Below the pieces are notes generated by a model. It made no database searches and was not told where the DNA came from. It worked only from the letters and a program-made list of their open reading frames with translations. Shown one piece after another: positions 11,321 through 21,955 of a DNA stretch of 64,000 bases; position 1 is the first letter of the stretch, and each line of letters begins with the position of its first letter. This DNA is from DASQEH01 sp963765725 (GTDB taxonomy: Bacteria; Actinomycetota; Actinomycetes; Propionibacteriales; Nocardioidaceae): contig CAVXXI010000003.1 of assembly GCA_963765725.1 (NCBI GenBank), positions 62,001 through 126,000 on the forward strand, written 5' to 3'. The position numbers and the translations under genes were made by a program.

Positions 11321-11345
11321 TGATTGTCACTATACATGACAATCA
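11321..11345. promoter_or_regulatory. palindromic MarR operator
   Basis: A perfect inverted repeat with 9-bp arms, TGATTGTCA and TGACAATCA, separated by 7 bp. It is centred in the 73-bp gap between the divergent NmrA-like and MarR genes. Size and position are typical of a MarR dimer site that represses both promoters. Confidence 0.8.
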
Positions 11346-11356
11346 CTAGAGGTGGC

Positions 11357-11362
11357 TATAGT
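11357..11362 (+). promoter_or_regulatory. -10 box (TATAGT) of the MarR gene
   Basis: TATAGT ends six bases before the ATG at 11369. A start site seven bases downstream of the box would coincide with the A of ATG, giving a leaderless mRNA, which is common in actinobacteria. The operator lies over the expected -35 region. Confidence 0.5.
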
Positions 11363-11368
11363 GGAGTC

Positions 11369-11848
11369 ATGACGTTCCAGCAGCCGACCCGCTACGCACG
11401 GTCGCTGGCCTTCCTCTTGTCCCAAGTTGGAGCCCACTCCGCCCACGTCTTCGCCGAGCGACTGAGGCCACTGGGTGTGACACCGCGCGCATACGGCCTC
11501 ATGAGTAACCTCGCCAGGGGCGGAGACCACACGCAGCAGTCTCTAGCCGATTCCCTCGGCATTCACCGCAATCTCATGGTCGGACTCGTTGACGCCCTCG
11601 AGCACGTCGGCTGGGTTCGCCGCGAGCGCAGCCAGCGGGACCGGCGCGCATTCGAGATCCGTCTGACCGCGGCTGGGTCGCAGATCGTCAAGCAAGTAGA
11701 CGACCTCATCGGCGACATCGACGACGAGGTCGCCGCAGGGTTATCCAGCGCGGAACGCCAAGCCCTGACCGCCTTACTGGTCACTCTGGCGGCGAAGTCG
11801 AGTCTCATTCCGGGGGTGCACCCCCACCTGAGGGGAGTCGAACCTTAG
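11369..11848 (+). CDS. MarR family transcriptional regulator
   Basis: 159 residues from ATG 11369, a better start than the upstream in-frame codon at 11324, which lies inside the operator. The winged helix-turn-helix is visible: LGVTPRAYGLMSNLARGG, then QQSLADSLGIHRNLMVGLVD as recognition helix, then 'HVGWVRRERSQRDRRAFEI' with the DxR wing. The C-terminal helix 'SSAERQALTALLVTLA' is the usual dimerisation part. It likely represses itself and the divergent NmrA-like gene through the palindrome at 11321-11345. Confidence 0.93.
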   Translation: MTFQQPTRYARSLAFLLSQVGAHSAHVFAERLRPLGVTPRAYGLMSNLARGGDHTQQSLADSLGIHRNLMVGLVDALEHVGWVRRERSQRDRRAFEIRLTAAGSQIVKQVDDLIGDIDDEVAAGLSSAERQALTALLVTLAAKSSLIPGVHPHLRGVEP

Positions 11849-11949
11849 TCATCCCTGCCGGCGACTACTCCGTTGCCCAGCCGCCTTGGCCGCCAGCGTT
11901 CACACAGTGCGCTACTCGCTCGCGCGTCCCCCTATTCGGCGGCCACGGC

Positions 11950-11970
11950 GGGGACAGGGGACCTTGTCCC
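11950..11970 (-). terminator. possible terminator hairpin downstream of purB
   Basis: GGGACAGG and CCTTGTCCC can pair with a single bulged base and a 3-4 base loop, ~22 bp past the purB stop. There is no T-run, so it would be a GC-rich actinobacterial type at best. Confidence 0.35.
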
Positions 11971-11991
11971 TTCTGCTGCAGACACGTTGGT

Positions 11992-13416
11992 TCAGAGGAT
12001 CGACCCGGGCCGGTACCGCGCGGCCTCGGGGTCCGCAGCGACGAGCTGCTCCACGCGCCGGACCACCTCGTCGACCTGCCGCATGGCCGCACCGGTGAAC
12101 GACAGTGGCTCCGCCACCAGCGCGGCGAGGTCGGACGCGGAGAGCCCGAGCCTGTCGTCGCCCGCGAGGCGGTCTAGGAGGTCGTTGCGCTCCGTGCCCT
12201 TCTCGCGCATCTGCAGCGCAACCGTCACCGCGTGCTCACGAATGACCTCGTGGGCGACCTCGCGGCCGATTCCGCGCCGCACGGCCGCGGTCAGCACCTT
12301 AGTGGTGGTCAGGAAGGGCAGGTAACGGTCGAGCTCGCGCTGGACGACCGCGGGGAACACGCCGAACTCGTCGAGCACGGTCAGGAACGTCTCGAAGAGC
12401 CCGTCCGCCGCGAAGAACGCGTCGGGGATCGCGACTCGTCGCACCACGCTGCACGACACGTCGCCCTCGTTCCACTGGGTGCCGCTGAGCTCACCGACCA
12501 TCGACAGGTACCCGCGCAGGACCACGGCGAGCCCGTTGACCCGCTCGCATGAGCGCGTGTTCATCTTGTGCGGCATCGCGCTCGAGCCGACCTGCCCGGG
12601 CTGGAAGCCCTCGGTCACCAGCTCCGCACCCGCCATCAGCCGGATGGTGGTCGCGAGACTCCCGGGCCCGGCCACGGCCTGGACCAGCGCCGACACGACG
12701 TCGAAGTCGAGCGAGCGTGGGTACACCTGACCGACGCTGGTCAGGACCCTCGCGAAGCCGAGATGCTCCGCGACCTGATGCTCCAGCCGGTCGAGCTTGC
12801 CCGGGTCCGCGTCGAGAAGGTCGAGCTGGTCCTGCGAGGTTCCGACAGGGCCCTTGATCCCTCGCAACGGGTAGCGCTCAGCCAGGTCCTCGAGGCGCTC
12901 GAGCGCCACCATGACCTCATCGGCCGCCGACGCGAACCGCTTGCCGAGCGTCGTCGCCTGCGCGGCGACGTTGTGCGTACGCCCCGTGATCACGAGCTCC
13001 CGGTAGGTGGCGGCGAGCTCCCCGAGCCGCGCCGCGGTCGCGATCATCCGCGTCCGGACCTGGCCGAGGGATGCCCGGATCTGCATCTGTTCGACGTTCT
13101 CGGTCAGATCGCGGCTGGTCATCGCCTTGTGGATGTGCTCGTACCCGGCCAGGGCGCAGAACTCGTCGATACGCGCCTTGACGTCGTGGCGCGTACGCCG
13201 TTCCCGGGCGGCGATCGATGCGAGGTCGACGATCTCGGCCACCGCCTCGTACGCCTCGATGACGCCGTCGGGGATGTCGACACCCAGATCGCGTTGCGCC
13301 CGCATCACGGCGATCCAGAGCCGACGCTCGGCCACGACCTTGTTCTCGCGACTCCAGATGCGCTGCATCGTGGCCGACGCGTAACGCGAGGCGAGGACGT
13401 CCGGGATCACGGTCAC
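11992..13416 (-). CDS. purB: adenylosuccinate lyase
   Basis: 474 residues. It cleaves SAICAR to AICAR and adenylosuccinate to AMP. The superfamily signature 'GQVGSSAMPHKMNTRSCERV' is intact, as are 'YEHIHKAMTSRDLTENVEQM' and 'LVITGRTHNVAAQATTLGKR', which carry the catalytic His region. Three bases separate it from purD upstream on the same strand; purD in turn follows purA, so purA-purD-purB reads as one transcription unit. Confidence 0.97.
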   Translation of the reverse strand: MTVIPDVLASRYASATMQRIWSRENKVVAERRLWIAVMRAQRDLGVDIPDGVIEAYEAVAEIVDLASIAARERRTRHDVKARIDEFCALAGYEHIHKAMTSRDLTENVEQMQIRASLGQVRTRMIATAARLGELAATYRELVITGRTHNVAAQATTLGKRFASAADEVMVALERLEDLAERYPLRGIKGPVGTSQDQLDLLDADPGKLDRLEHQVAEHLGFARVLTSVGQVYPRSLDFDVVSALVQAVAGPGSLATTIRLMAGAELVTEGFQPGQVGSSAMPHKMNTRSCERVNGLAVVLRGYLSMVGELSGTQWNEGDVSCSVVRRVAIPDAFFAADGLFETFLTVLDEFGVFPAVVQRELDRYLPFLTTTKVLTAAVRRGIGREVAHEVIREHAVTVALQMREKGTERNDLLDRLAGDDRLGLSASDLAALVAEPLSFTGAAMRQVDEVVRRVEQLVAADPEAARYRPGSIL

Positions 13417-13419
13417 CGA

Positions 13420-14712
13420 TCAAGTATCCCGCAGCCGGCCGGCGAGCCGGGTCGCCGCGTCGTCGGCGGCCGCGAGAGCGGCGATGTCGGTACGGAACTG
13501 CGCGCCGGCGAAGTCGATCCCTGCCACCCCGGCGTACGCCCGCGCCCGCGCGTCGGCCAATGTGTCGGCGGTGGCCGTGACGGCGAGCACCCGGCCGCCG
13601 TCGGTCACCAGCTCAGCTGAGGGACCGGGGGCTCGTGACGTGCCCGCGTGCAGCACCTGTACCCCGGGCAGAGCCTCCGCGTCCGCGACACCGGAGATCA
13701 CGTCTGCCTTGCGCGGCGTACCGGGGTAGCCGGCGGCGGCCATCACCACGGACACGGCGGCACCGCTGCGCCACCGCAGGGGCCCGACGTCGTCCAGGCG
13801 CCCGATCGATGCCGCGTACAGCACCTCGCCGAGCGGGCTGTCGAGCAGCTGCAGCAGCGGCTGCGTCTCCGGGTCCCCGAAGCGCGCGTTGAACTCGATC
13901 ACCTTGAGTCCCGAGCCCGTCAGTGCCAGCCCGGCGTAGAGCAGGCCCACGAAGGGCAGTCCGCGCCGGGCGAGCTCCGCGACCGTCGGCTGCAGCACCG
14001 TCTCGTACACCTGGTCGACCAGGCCCGCCGGCGCCCAGGGCAGCGGTGTGTAGGCGCCCATCCCGCCGGTGTTGGGACCGCGGTCGCCGTCGCCCAGCCG
14101 CTTGAAGTCCTGCGCCGGCTGCATCGGCAGGGCGGTGCGGCCGTCGCAGACGGCGAAGAGGGACACCTCCGGCCCGTCGAGGTACTCCTCGACCACGACG
14201 CGCCGACAGGCGGCGGCATGGGCGAGCGCCGACTCCCGGTCGCCCGTGACGACGACCCCCTTGCCCGCGGCGAGCCCGTCGTCCTTCACGACGTACGGCG
14301 GCCCGAACCGCGCCAGTGCGGACGCCGCCTCCGCAGGCGTCTCGCACACCGCCGAGCGCGCCGTGGGCACGCCGGCGGCCGCCATCACCTGCTTGGCGAA
14401 GGCCTTCGACCCCTCGATCGCGGCAGCGCCACGCCCCGGTCCGAACGTCGCGATCCCCGCTGAGCGCAGCGCGTCGCCCACTCCCGCCACCAGCGGCGCC
14501 TCCGGCCCGATGACGACCAGATCGGCCGCAACCTGCTGGGCGAGCCGAAGCACGCCGACGGTGTCCAGCGGGTCGACCGCGTGCCGCTCGGCGACCGCGG
14601 CGATACCGGGGTTGCCTGGGGCCACGTGCACCTGCTCCACGGAAGGGTCACGCACGAGCGCCGCAGCCAGCGCGTGCTCACGGCCGCCGCCGCCCAGGAT
14701 GAGGACCTTCAC
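13420..14712 (-). CDS. purD: phosphoribosylamine-glycine ligase (GARS)
   Basis: 430 residues from GTG 14712 with GGGAGGGGAGG upstream. A longer open frame to 15111 overlaps purA and is rejected. 'VKVLILGGGGREHALAAAL' is the N-terminal GARS motif, followed by 'GSKAFAKQVMAAAGVPTARS', the ATP-grasp region 'VVEEYLDGPEVSLFAVCDG', and 'VIEFNARFGDPETQPLLQLL', the GARS signature. It makes GAR from phosphoribosylamine and glycine in the second step of purine synthesis. Confidence 0.97.
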   Translation of the reverse strand: MKVLILGGGGREHALAAALVRDPSVEQVHVAPGNPGIAAVAERHAVDPLDTVGVLRLAQQVAADLVVIGPEAPLVAGVGDALRSAGIATFGPGRGAAAIEGSKAFAKQVMAAAGVPTARSAVCETPAEAASALARFGPPYVVKDDGLAAGKGVVVTGDRESALAHAAACRRVVVEEYLDGPEVSLFAVCDGRTALPMQPAQDFKRLGDGDRGPNTGGMGAYTPLPWAPAGLVDQVYETVLQPTVAELARRGLPFVGLLYAGLALTGSGLKVIEFNARFGDPETQPLLQLLDSPLGEVLYAASIGRLDDVGPLRWRSGAAVSVVMAAAGYPGTPRKADVISGVADAEALPGVQVLHAGTSRAPGPSAELVTDGGRVLAVTATADTLADARARAYAGVAGIDFAGAQFRTDIAALAAADDAATRLAGRLRDT

Positions 14713-14735
14713 GCGCGACCTCCCCTCCCGGTCAG

Positions 14736-16025
<1,290 letters not shown>

Positions 16026-16144
16026 CCGCGCCCCTTCCGAAGCTGTCGACGACGCAGCGGCGAGAGTAGATGCTAGCGGACCCCGCGACCCACCGGCTGG
16101 GCGATATGTGCAGAACTCGTCGGATACCCGCTACGGTTCGCAGC

Positions 16145-17050
16145 GTGGACGACATGGTGCTGATCGCGAACGCGGCTGCCGGCGACGGCGAGTCTGATGC
16201 CGTCGACAAGGCAGTGGCGGCACTCCAGGCGGGCTGTCGGGTCGACGTCGTCCACACCGGTGGACGTACCGAGCTCGAGGCGGCGCTCGCCGAGCTCGGC
16301 GGACGCGACCTGGTCGTGGCCGGCGGCGACGGGAGCATGCACGAGGCAATCTCGGTCCTGTACGACCAGGAGATCCTCGGCAAGGCAATTATCGGCCTCA
16401 TCCCGCTGGGGACGGGCAACGACTTCGCACGCGGCCTGCACATCCCGCTGGACCCGGTCCGTGCTGCTGCCGTCGTCCTCGAGGGTCGCGCGACGCCGGT
16501 CGACATTCTCGTCGACGACTCCGGCGGTGTCGTCGTCAACGTCGTCCATGCCGGCGTCGGCGCGGACGCGGGGATGGAGGCGAAGCCGTACAAGAGCCGA
16601 TTCGGCCGCGCCGGGTACGTCGTCGGAGCGCTGATCGCGGCCTTCGGCACCCGGGGGCATCGGATCCGCGTCGTGGCCGACGGGGAGGTTCTCGCGGACG
16701 GCTCCCGGCAGGTCCTGCAGGTCGCCATCGGGAACGGCAGCCGTGTGGGTGGCGGCACCGAGCTGACACCCGACGCAGACCCGACCGACGGCCTCGCAGA
16801 CGTGCTGGTCTCCTTCGCCATGAAGCCGCTCGACCGGCTCGCTTACGGCATCCACCTCAGAGGTGGCACGCACGACGAGCGAGACGACGTCCGGACCGCG
16901 CGGGCCCGCGAGATCAGCGTGAGCGGGCAGGAGTTCTGCTGCGACACCGACGGCGAGCTCGCGGGACCGATGCCGGCCCGTACCTGGAAGGTCCTGCCGG
17001 AGGCCTACACGATGATGCTGCCGACTCCCGTCCAGGAGGAGGGGGCCTGA
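16145..17050 (+). CDS. diacylglycerol/lipid kinase family protein
   Basis: 301 residues from GTG 16145 (VDDMVLIANAAAGDGESDAV). The catalytic loop 'RDLVVAGGDGSMHEAISVLY' and 'IGLIPLGTGNDFARGLHIPL' are the two signatures of DAGK_cat lipid kinases (DgkB/YegS type). It should phosphorylate diacylglycerol or a related lipid at the membrane. An upstream in-frame start at 16070 lies in the purA promoter region and is less likely. Confidence 0.9.
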   Translation: MDDMVLIANAAAGDGESDAVDKAVAALQAGCRVDVVHTGGRTELEAALAELGGRDLVVAGGDGSMHEAISVLYDQEILGKAIIGLIPLGTGNDFARGLHIPLDPVRAAAVVLEGRATPVDILVDDSGGVVVNVVHAGVGADAGMEAKPYKSRFGRAGYVVGALIAAFGTRGHRIRVVADGEVLADGSRQVLQVAIGNGSRVGGGTELTPDADPTDGLADVLVSFAMKPLDRLAYGIHLRGGTHDERDDVRTARAREISVSGQEFCCDTDGELAGPMPARTWKVLPEAYTMMLPTPVQEEGA

Positions 17051-17113
17051 GCCGCAGGCGGGACGGGGACGGGCACGCGGCTTGCTGTCGGCGGCGCCGG
17101 GCATGATGGCGCC

Positions 17114-17512
17114 ATGACCTTCGACAACCTCCTCGGTGGCCCCGAGCCCGTGCGCCTCCCGGCCGATCCTGCCGCCACCGCGCTCGCCGGCGGCGATGCT
17201 CGGACCGTCGCGAGGACGTACCCCGCGTCGTCGCTGGCCTGGGCGGTCCTCGCCGAGCAGGAGATGGCGGCGGGAGAGGACCTCACGAGCTACGCCTTCG
17301 CCAGGGTCGGCTACCACCGTGGCCTCGACGCCCTGCGGCGCAACGGGTGGAAGGGACACGGCCCGGTCCCCTGGTCGCACGAGCCCAACCAGGGCTTCCT
17401 GCGCTGCCTCGCCGCGCTGGCCGCCGCCTCGGACTCGATCGGCGACACCGCCGAGGCCGTCCGCTGCCGCGAGCTGTTGCGAGACTGCGACCCGACGTGT
17501 CCGCTGCTCTGA
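17114..17512 (+). CDS. DUF3151 family protein
   Basis: 132 residues, small and soluble. It contains ARTYPASSLAWAVLAEQE, 'SYAFARVGYHRGLDALRRNG' and 'WSHEPNQGFLRCLAALAAAS', which are the invariant blocks of the actinobacteria-specific DUF3151. No function is known. It follows the lipid kinase on the same strand by 63 bp and is convergent with the DedA gene. Confidence 0.88.
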   Translation: MTFDNLLGGPEPVRLPADPAATALAGGDARTVARTYPASSLAWAVLAEQEMAAGEDLTSYAFARVGYHRGLDALRRNGWKGHGPVPWSHEPNQGFLRCLAALAAASDSIGDTAEAVRCRELLRDCDPTCPLL

Positions 17513-17572
17513 GCGCGACCGACGCATGCAAGTCGGCCCGGCGAACTCAGCGGACCGCTCGGCGGCGCGATG

Positions 17573-18277
17573 TCAGCGGTCCTCCTCCGCGCGGCGCATG
17601 ATTTCTAGCCGTTCACTGTCCTCGTCGTAGCGGGGATCGCGGGTCTGCGACCTGCTGCGCAGCGTCTCGACGAGTACCGGGACCAGGGAGACCGCCACGA
17701 TCGCGACCAGCACCACGTCGAGGTGCTTGCTGAGCAGGGCCACGTTGCCGAGCCAGAAGCCCAGCAGGGTCACCCCGGTGGCCCACACCACACCGCCCAG
17801 CGCCGAGTAGGCCACGAAGCGCCGCATCGGCATCCGGCCGACGCCAGCGGCCAGCGTGATGAACGTCCGCACGATCGGCACGAAACGCGCGAGGAAGACC
17901 GCCCGTTTGCCGTACCGGTCGAAGAAGGCGAACGTCCGGTCGACGTGTGCCTGCTTGAAGAAGCGCGAGTCAGGACGGTTGAAGATCGCCGGCCCGGCGC
18001 GCGCGCCGACGAGGTAGCCGACGATATTGCTGGCCACGGCCGCCACGCTGAGCACCAGGCAGGCGAGCCAGATCGGGGACGTGACCTGCTTGTCCTGCTG
18101 GATCAGGAGGCCGACCACGAACAGCAGGGAGTCGCCTGGCAGGAACGGGAACAGCCAGCACTCGATGAAGATGATGAGGGCGACGCCCCACAGCGCGTAC
18201 GCGCCGAACCGGTCGATCCACGACTGCGGATCGAGCAGGCCGTGCAGCAGCGCGAGCTGTTGGAGATCGTTGTACAC
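17573..18277 (-). CDS. DedA family membrane protein
   Basis: 234 residues with about five hydrophobic segments. 'YALWGVALIIFIECWLFPFL' with 'PGDSLLFVVGLL' is the DedA/SNARE-associated N-terminal motif. 'FFDRYGKRAVFLARFVPIVR' with 'TFITLAAGVGRMP' is the second conserved DedA block, with the essential arginine pair. DedA proteins act as lipid scramblases or undecaprenyl-phosphate recyclers in other bacteria; that role here is inferred. Confidence 0.92.
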   Translation of the reverse strand: MYNDLQQLALLHGLLDPQSWIDRFGAYALWGVALIIFIECWLFPFLPGDSLLFVVGLLIQQDKQVTSPIWLACLVLSVAAVASNIVGYLVGARAGPAIFNRPDSRFFKQAHVDRTFAFFDRYGKRAVFLARFVPIVRTFITLAAGVGRMPMRRFVAYSALGGVVWATGVTLLGFWLGNVALLSKHLDVVLVAIVAVSLVPVLVETLRSRSQTRDPRYDEDSERLEIMRRAEEDR

Positions 18278-18311
18278 ACGCCGAGGGTAACCGTCGCCTT
18301 ACCCTGGATCG

Positions 18312-19010
18312 GTGGATCGAGCACCATATCCGGTAAATTCTGGGCCGCCCGACGGCCCTGACGCAGAGCCTGGAGGCCGCTTCACCGCAGCCGCAGACCG
18401 GCCGGAGATCGGCGTCGGCCCGTGGTCCGGCGAGTGGCCGGCAGGGGAGGAGTACGACCCGGATCTGCTCGAGCGCGGCGACCGTCGCAACGTCGTGGAC
18501 CGCTACCGGTACTGGCGGTTGGACGCGATCGTGGCCGACCTGGATGCGCGACGCCACCCTTTCCACGTCGCCGTCGAGAACTGGCAGCACGACCTCAACA
18601 TCGGGTCGGTGGTCCGCACCGCCAACGCGTTCCTCGCTGCGGAGGTGCACATCGTCGGGCGCAGACGGTGGAACCGTCGTGGGGCCATGGTCACCGACCG
18701 GTATCAGCACATCCGGCACCACGACAGCGTCGACGCGTTCGATGCCTGGGCGGTGCAGGCGCGACTGCCCCTCTACGGGATCGACAACCTGCCGGGCGCT
18801 CAGCCGATCGAGGCGGCTGAGCTGCCCGAGTCGTGCGTGCTGGTATTCGGCCAGGAAGGTCCGGGGCTCACCGACGGCATGCGGCGGGCCTGCCGGTCGA
18901 CGCTGTCCATCGCCCAGTTCGGCTCGACCCGGTCGATCAACGCCGGGGCCGCCGCCGCCATCGCGATGCACACGTGGATCCGGCAGCACGCGGCCACGGC
19001 TCGCGGCTGA
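18312..19010 (+). CDS. TrmH/SpoU family RNA 2'-O-methyltransferase
   Basis: 232 residues. The SPOUT fold motifs are in order: 'NWQHDLNIGSVVRTANAFLA' (motif 1), 'ESCVLVFGQEGPGLTDGM' (motif 2) and 'IAQFGSTRSINAGAAAAIAM' (motif 3). These bind SAM in the trefoil knot. The target tRNA or rRNA position cannot be read from sequence. The start is GTG 18312; the first ~40 residues are low-complexity, so the true start may be further in. Confidence 0.9.
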   Translation: MDRAPYPVNSGPPDGPDAEPGGRFTAAADRPEIGVGPWSGEWPAGEEYDPDLLERGDRRNVVDRYRYWRLDAIVADLDARRHPFHVAVENWQHDLNIGSVVRTANAFLAAEVHIVGRRRWNRRGAMVTDRYQHIRHHDSVDAFDAWAVQARLPLYGIDNLPGAQPIEAAELPESCVLVFGQEGPGLTDGMRRACRSTLSIAQFGSTRSINAGAAAAIAMHTWIRQHAATARG

Positions 19011-19111
19011 GCGGCGTGGTAGGCCGTCGAGCGCCAGGAGGCCAGTGGCAGTCTCCGTGCGCTCACGCGATACTGGTCGGCGTACATGCCGCCTGCGATC
19101 CGGAGCCCTTC

Positions 19112-20146
19112 ATGCCAGTCGCCACCCCCGACGTCTACAACGCCATGCTCGACAAGGCGAAGGCGAACGCGTATGCCTACCCCGCCATCAACGTCTCCTC
19201 GTCGCAGACGCTGCACGCCGCGCTGCGCGGCTTCGCCGAGGCGGAGAGCGACGGCATCGTCCAGGTGTCGACGGGCGGTGCGGAGTTCCTGTCCGGCGCC
19301 ACCATCAAGGACATGGTGGCCGGCTCGCTGGCCTTCGCCGCGTTCGCGCAGGAGGCCGCCAAGAAGTACCCCGTCAACGTCGCCCTGCACACCGACCACT
19401 GTCCGAAGGACAAGCTCGACGGATTCGTGCGCCCCCTCCTCGAGGAGTCGGCCAAGCGGGTTGCGGCAGGTGGGCTTCCGGTGTTCCAGTCGCACATGTG
19501 GGACGGCTCCGCCGTCGAGCTCGAGGAGAACCTGTCGATCGCGCGCGAGCTGCTGGAGGCGGCGGCTGCAGCCCACGTGGTGCTCGAGATCGAGGTCGGC
19601 GTCGTCGGCGGCGAGGAGGACGGGGTCGTCGGCGCCATGGACGAGAAGCTGTACACCACCCCGGGTGACGCGCAGCGGGTGGCCGACGTCCTCGGCCTCG
19701 GCGACAACGGCCGCTACCTCACCGCACTGACGTTCGGCAACGTGCACGGCGTGTACAAGCCGGGCAACGTGAAGCTGCGGCCGGAGATCCTGCATGCGGC
19801 GCAGGAGGCGGTCGCCAAGGAGGCCGGGCTCGGCGACGACGCGAAGCCGTTCGACCTCGTCTTCCACGGCGGCTCCGGCTCACTGCTGGAAGAGATCCGG
19901 GAGGCGTTGGACTACGGCGTGGTGAAGATGAACGTCGACACCGACACCCAGTACGCGTTCACCCGGCCCATCGTCGACCACATGTTCACGAACTATGCGG
20001 GAGTGCTGAAGGTCGACGGAGACGTCGGGGACAAGAAGGTGTACGACCCTCGGTCGTACGGCAAGGCCGCCGAGGCCGGGATGGCCGCCCGCGTCGTTAC
20101 CGCCTGCGAGAACCTTCGCTCATCGGGCTCCGCGCTGGGGAGCTGA
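19112..20146 (+). CDS. fba: class II fructose-1,6-bisphosphate aldolase
   Basis: 344 residues from ATG 19112; the frame stays open upstream but the homology begins at MPVATPDVYNAMLDKAKANA. It is a zinc aldolase cleaving fructose-1,6-bisphosphate in glycolysis. The Zn ligand and catalytic blocks are present: 'VALHTDHCPKDKLDGFVRPL', 'GLPVFQSHMWDGSAVELEEN', 'VLEIEVGVVGGEEDGV', 'NVHGVYKPGNVKLRPEIL' and 'DLVFHGGSGSLLEEI'. The frame is intact. Confidence 0.97.
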   Translation: MPVATPDVYNAMLDKAKANAYAYPAINVSSSQTLHAALRGFAEAESDGIVQVSTGGAEFLSGATIKDMVAGSLAFAAFAQEAAKKYPVNVALHTDHCPKDKLDGFVRPLLEESAKRVAAGGLPVFQSHMWDGSAVELEENLSIARELLEAAAAAHVVLEIEVGVVGGEEDGVVGAMDEKLYTTPGDAQRVADVLGLGDNGRYLTALTFGNVHGVYKPGNVKLRPEILHAAQEAVAKEAGLGDDAKPFDLVFHGGSGSLLEEIREALDYGVVKMNVDTDTQYAFTRPIVDHMFTNYAGVLKVDGDVGDKKVYDPRSYGKAAEAGMAARVVTACENLRSSGSALGS

Positions 20147-20190
20147 GGCGTGGCACGCGCCGAGGCTCACGACGCGGCCGGGGACCACGG

Positions 20191-20676
20191 GTGACCGAAC
20201 AGAGTTGGAAGCCGCTGTTCCGTGCGCCCAAGTCGACGGTGACCAAGGTCCTGCAGACACCGTCGTTCAGCGCGTCGCGCAAGCGCGCCGGCGTCATCAT
20301 CGACGAGCCTGCGGGGCTGCGTCAGCTGGCCGAGATCGTGGAGACCCTCGACTACAGCGATGCACCGCTGTCGGCGGTGGAAGACCGGGTCGATGCTGCC
20401 GTCCGCCTCCTCCGAGACCGGGCCGACAAGTTGGAAGCCTCCCAGGCCCCGGTAGCCGACATCGAGGTGGCTCGCCACCCCGAGGACGAAGTGCCCGCCG
20501 GAGCCGCCAGCCTGGCCCGGGTGCGGCTGGTCATCGCCGCTCTCGACTACCTCATCACACCGATCGACCTCGTCCCCGACTTCCGTCCCGGCGGGTACGT
20601 CGACGACGTGCTGCTGCTGAGCTGGGTCTTCGGGGCGGCCGTGCACGAGCTGGAGCCCTTCCTCGACCCCGAGTAG
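20191..20676 (+). CDS. YkvA family protein (DUF1232)
   Basis: 161 residues. The DUF1232 core sits at the C-terminus: ARVRLVIAALDYLITPIDLV, then 'PDFRPGGYVDDVLLLSWVFG'. This short segment is predicted to be membrane-associated. Function is unknown. It follows fba on the same strand by 44 bp and is convergent with pyrE. Confidence 0.82.
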   Translation: MTEQSWKPLFRAPKSTVTKVLQTPSFSASRKRAGVIIDEPAGLRQLAEIVETLDYSDAPLSAVEDRVDAAVRLLRDRADKLEASQAPVADIEVARHPEDEVPAGAASLARVRLVIAALDYLITPIDLVPDFRPGGYVDDVLLLSWVFGAAVHELEPFLDPE

Positions 20677-20689
20677 CCGCACCCGCCGC

Positions 20690-20720
20690 CGAGAGGGCAG
20701 GAATGTCCGGCCGAGCGGGC
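20690..20720 (+). repeat. 22-bp repeat, family 1, locus D (about one unit)
   Basis: A single, slightly degenerate copy (CGAGAGGGCAGGAATGTCCG, followed by a second GCCGAGCGGGC half). It fills the short gap between the convergent DUF1232 and pyrE stops and has the same orientation as locus A. Confidence 0.7.
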
Positions 20721-20721
20721 G

Positions 20722-21258
20722 TCAGGGCAGGCCCAGGTCGGCGCGGTCGTACGCCGCGAGGTACCGCAGCCCAGCCGCCTCGACGAGGGGCCGAGCGCCA
20801 CGATCGACGATCACCGCCACCGCCTGCACGCGGGCCCCTGCCTCGCGAAGCGCAGCGACCGCGTCCAGGACAGAGCCACCGGTCGTGGACGTGTCCTCGA
20901 CCGCGAGCACCGTACGCCCACGAACGTCGGGACCCTCGATGCGACGCTGCAGGCCGTGGGCCTTCCCCTCCTTCCGTACGACGAACGCGTCCAGCCGCGC
21001 GCCGTCTGCTGCGGCCGCGTGAAGCATCGCGGCAGCCACCGGGTCCGCCCCCAGCGTCAGCCCGCCGACAGCCTCGTACTCCACGTCGGCCGTCAGCTCT
21101 CGCATGACCCGCCCGACGAGCGGCGCCGCCAAGCCGTCCAACGTGATCCTGCGCAGGTCGACGTAGTAGTCGGCCTCCGCCCCCGAGGACAGCGTCACAC
21201 GTCCGTGCACGACCGCCTTGGCGAAGATCAGCTCCAACAGCTCGTCGCGGTCACTCAT
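20722..21258 (-). CDS. pyrE: orotate phosphoribosyltransferase
   Basis: 178 residues. It converts orotate and PRPP to OMP in pyrimidine synthesis. 'SGAEADYYVDLRRITLDGLA', the lysine motif 'FVVRKEGKAHGLQRRIEGPD' and the PRPP loop 'RTVLAVEDTSTTGGSVLDAV' are all present. It lies immediately left of the sortase-related repeat that bounds the polysaccharide island. Confidence 0.96.
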   Translation of the reverse strand: MSDRDELLELIFAKAVVHGRVTLSSGAEADYYVDLRRITLDGLAAPLVGRVMRELTADVEYEAVGGLTLGADPVAAAMLHAAAADGARLDAFVVRKEGKAHGLQRRIEGPDVRGRTVLAVEDTSTTGGSVLDAVAALREAGARVQAVAVIVDRGARPLVEAAGLRYLAAYDRADLGLP

Positions 21259-21283
21259 GGCCGAACTCTAGCCGCCGCCGAGC

Positions 21284-21955
21284 CGGAGCCTACTTCGGCG
21301 TCACGGAGACGAGATGGCCGAAGGTGACCATTCGGCTGTCTCGGTGGAACAGCTCCGAGCACGTCGCAAGCGTGATGAGGGCCCGGGTCGGGTCTGTCGA
21401 GTCCGACACCGGCATCCCCGGCGGTGCCGGCCCCCTTGGGCGGGATCGGTACCGGGTTGGTGACCCAGCTCTGGCTCAACGGCACGACCAGGTCGTTGGG
21501 GTCGGTGTCGAGGCGGTACGTGTACACGGCGTCCGCGGTCTCGACGATCACCCGATCCCCCGGACGCAGCGACGCCATGTCGTCGAAGGGTCCCGCGTAC
21601 ACCTCCCGGTAACCCGCCAACGCGAAGTTGCCGATCTGGCCGGGCCCGGTACCCGGGAAGTGGCCGATGCCGTGGTCGAGGTCGGAATCGCGAACCCCCT
21701 CGATCACCGGCACCTCGTAGCCCGAACCGAAGCGGGGGATGCGGATGAGCGCATCGGCGGCGCCGAGGGTGACATCGGCCGCCTGCGGACCGAGGACGTC
21801 GGGGACCGTGGGGTACTGCCAGCTCGCCCTCAGGTCGGCCCTGATGTCGGCTTGGCGGTGCTCGGCGACGATGTCGGTCCCGAGGTACTCCCAGGCGAGG
21901 AACCCCAGCATCCCCAGGCCGCCGAGCAGACTGGCCGCGGCGAGACACCCGGCCA
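21284..21955. repeat. left long direct repeat bounding the polysaccharide island
   Basis: About 670 bp nearly identical to 46526-47197, in the same orientation. Identity starts at CGGAGCCTACTTCGGCG next to pyrE and fades around 21955. The differences seen are scattered substitutions plus one extra G near 21435. Confidence 0.92.
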
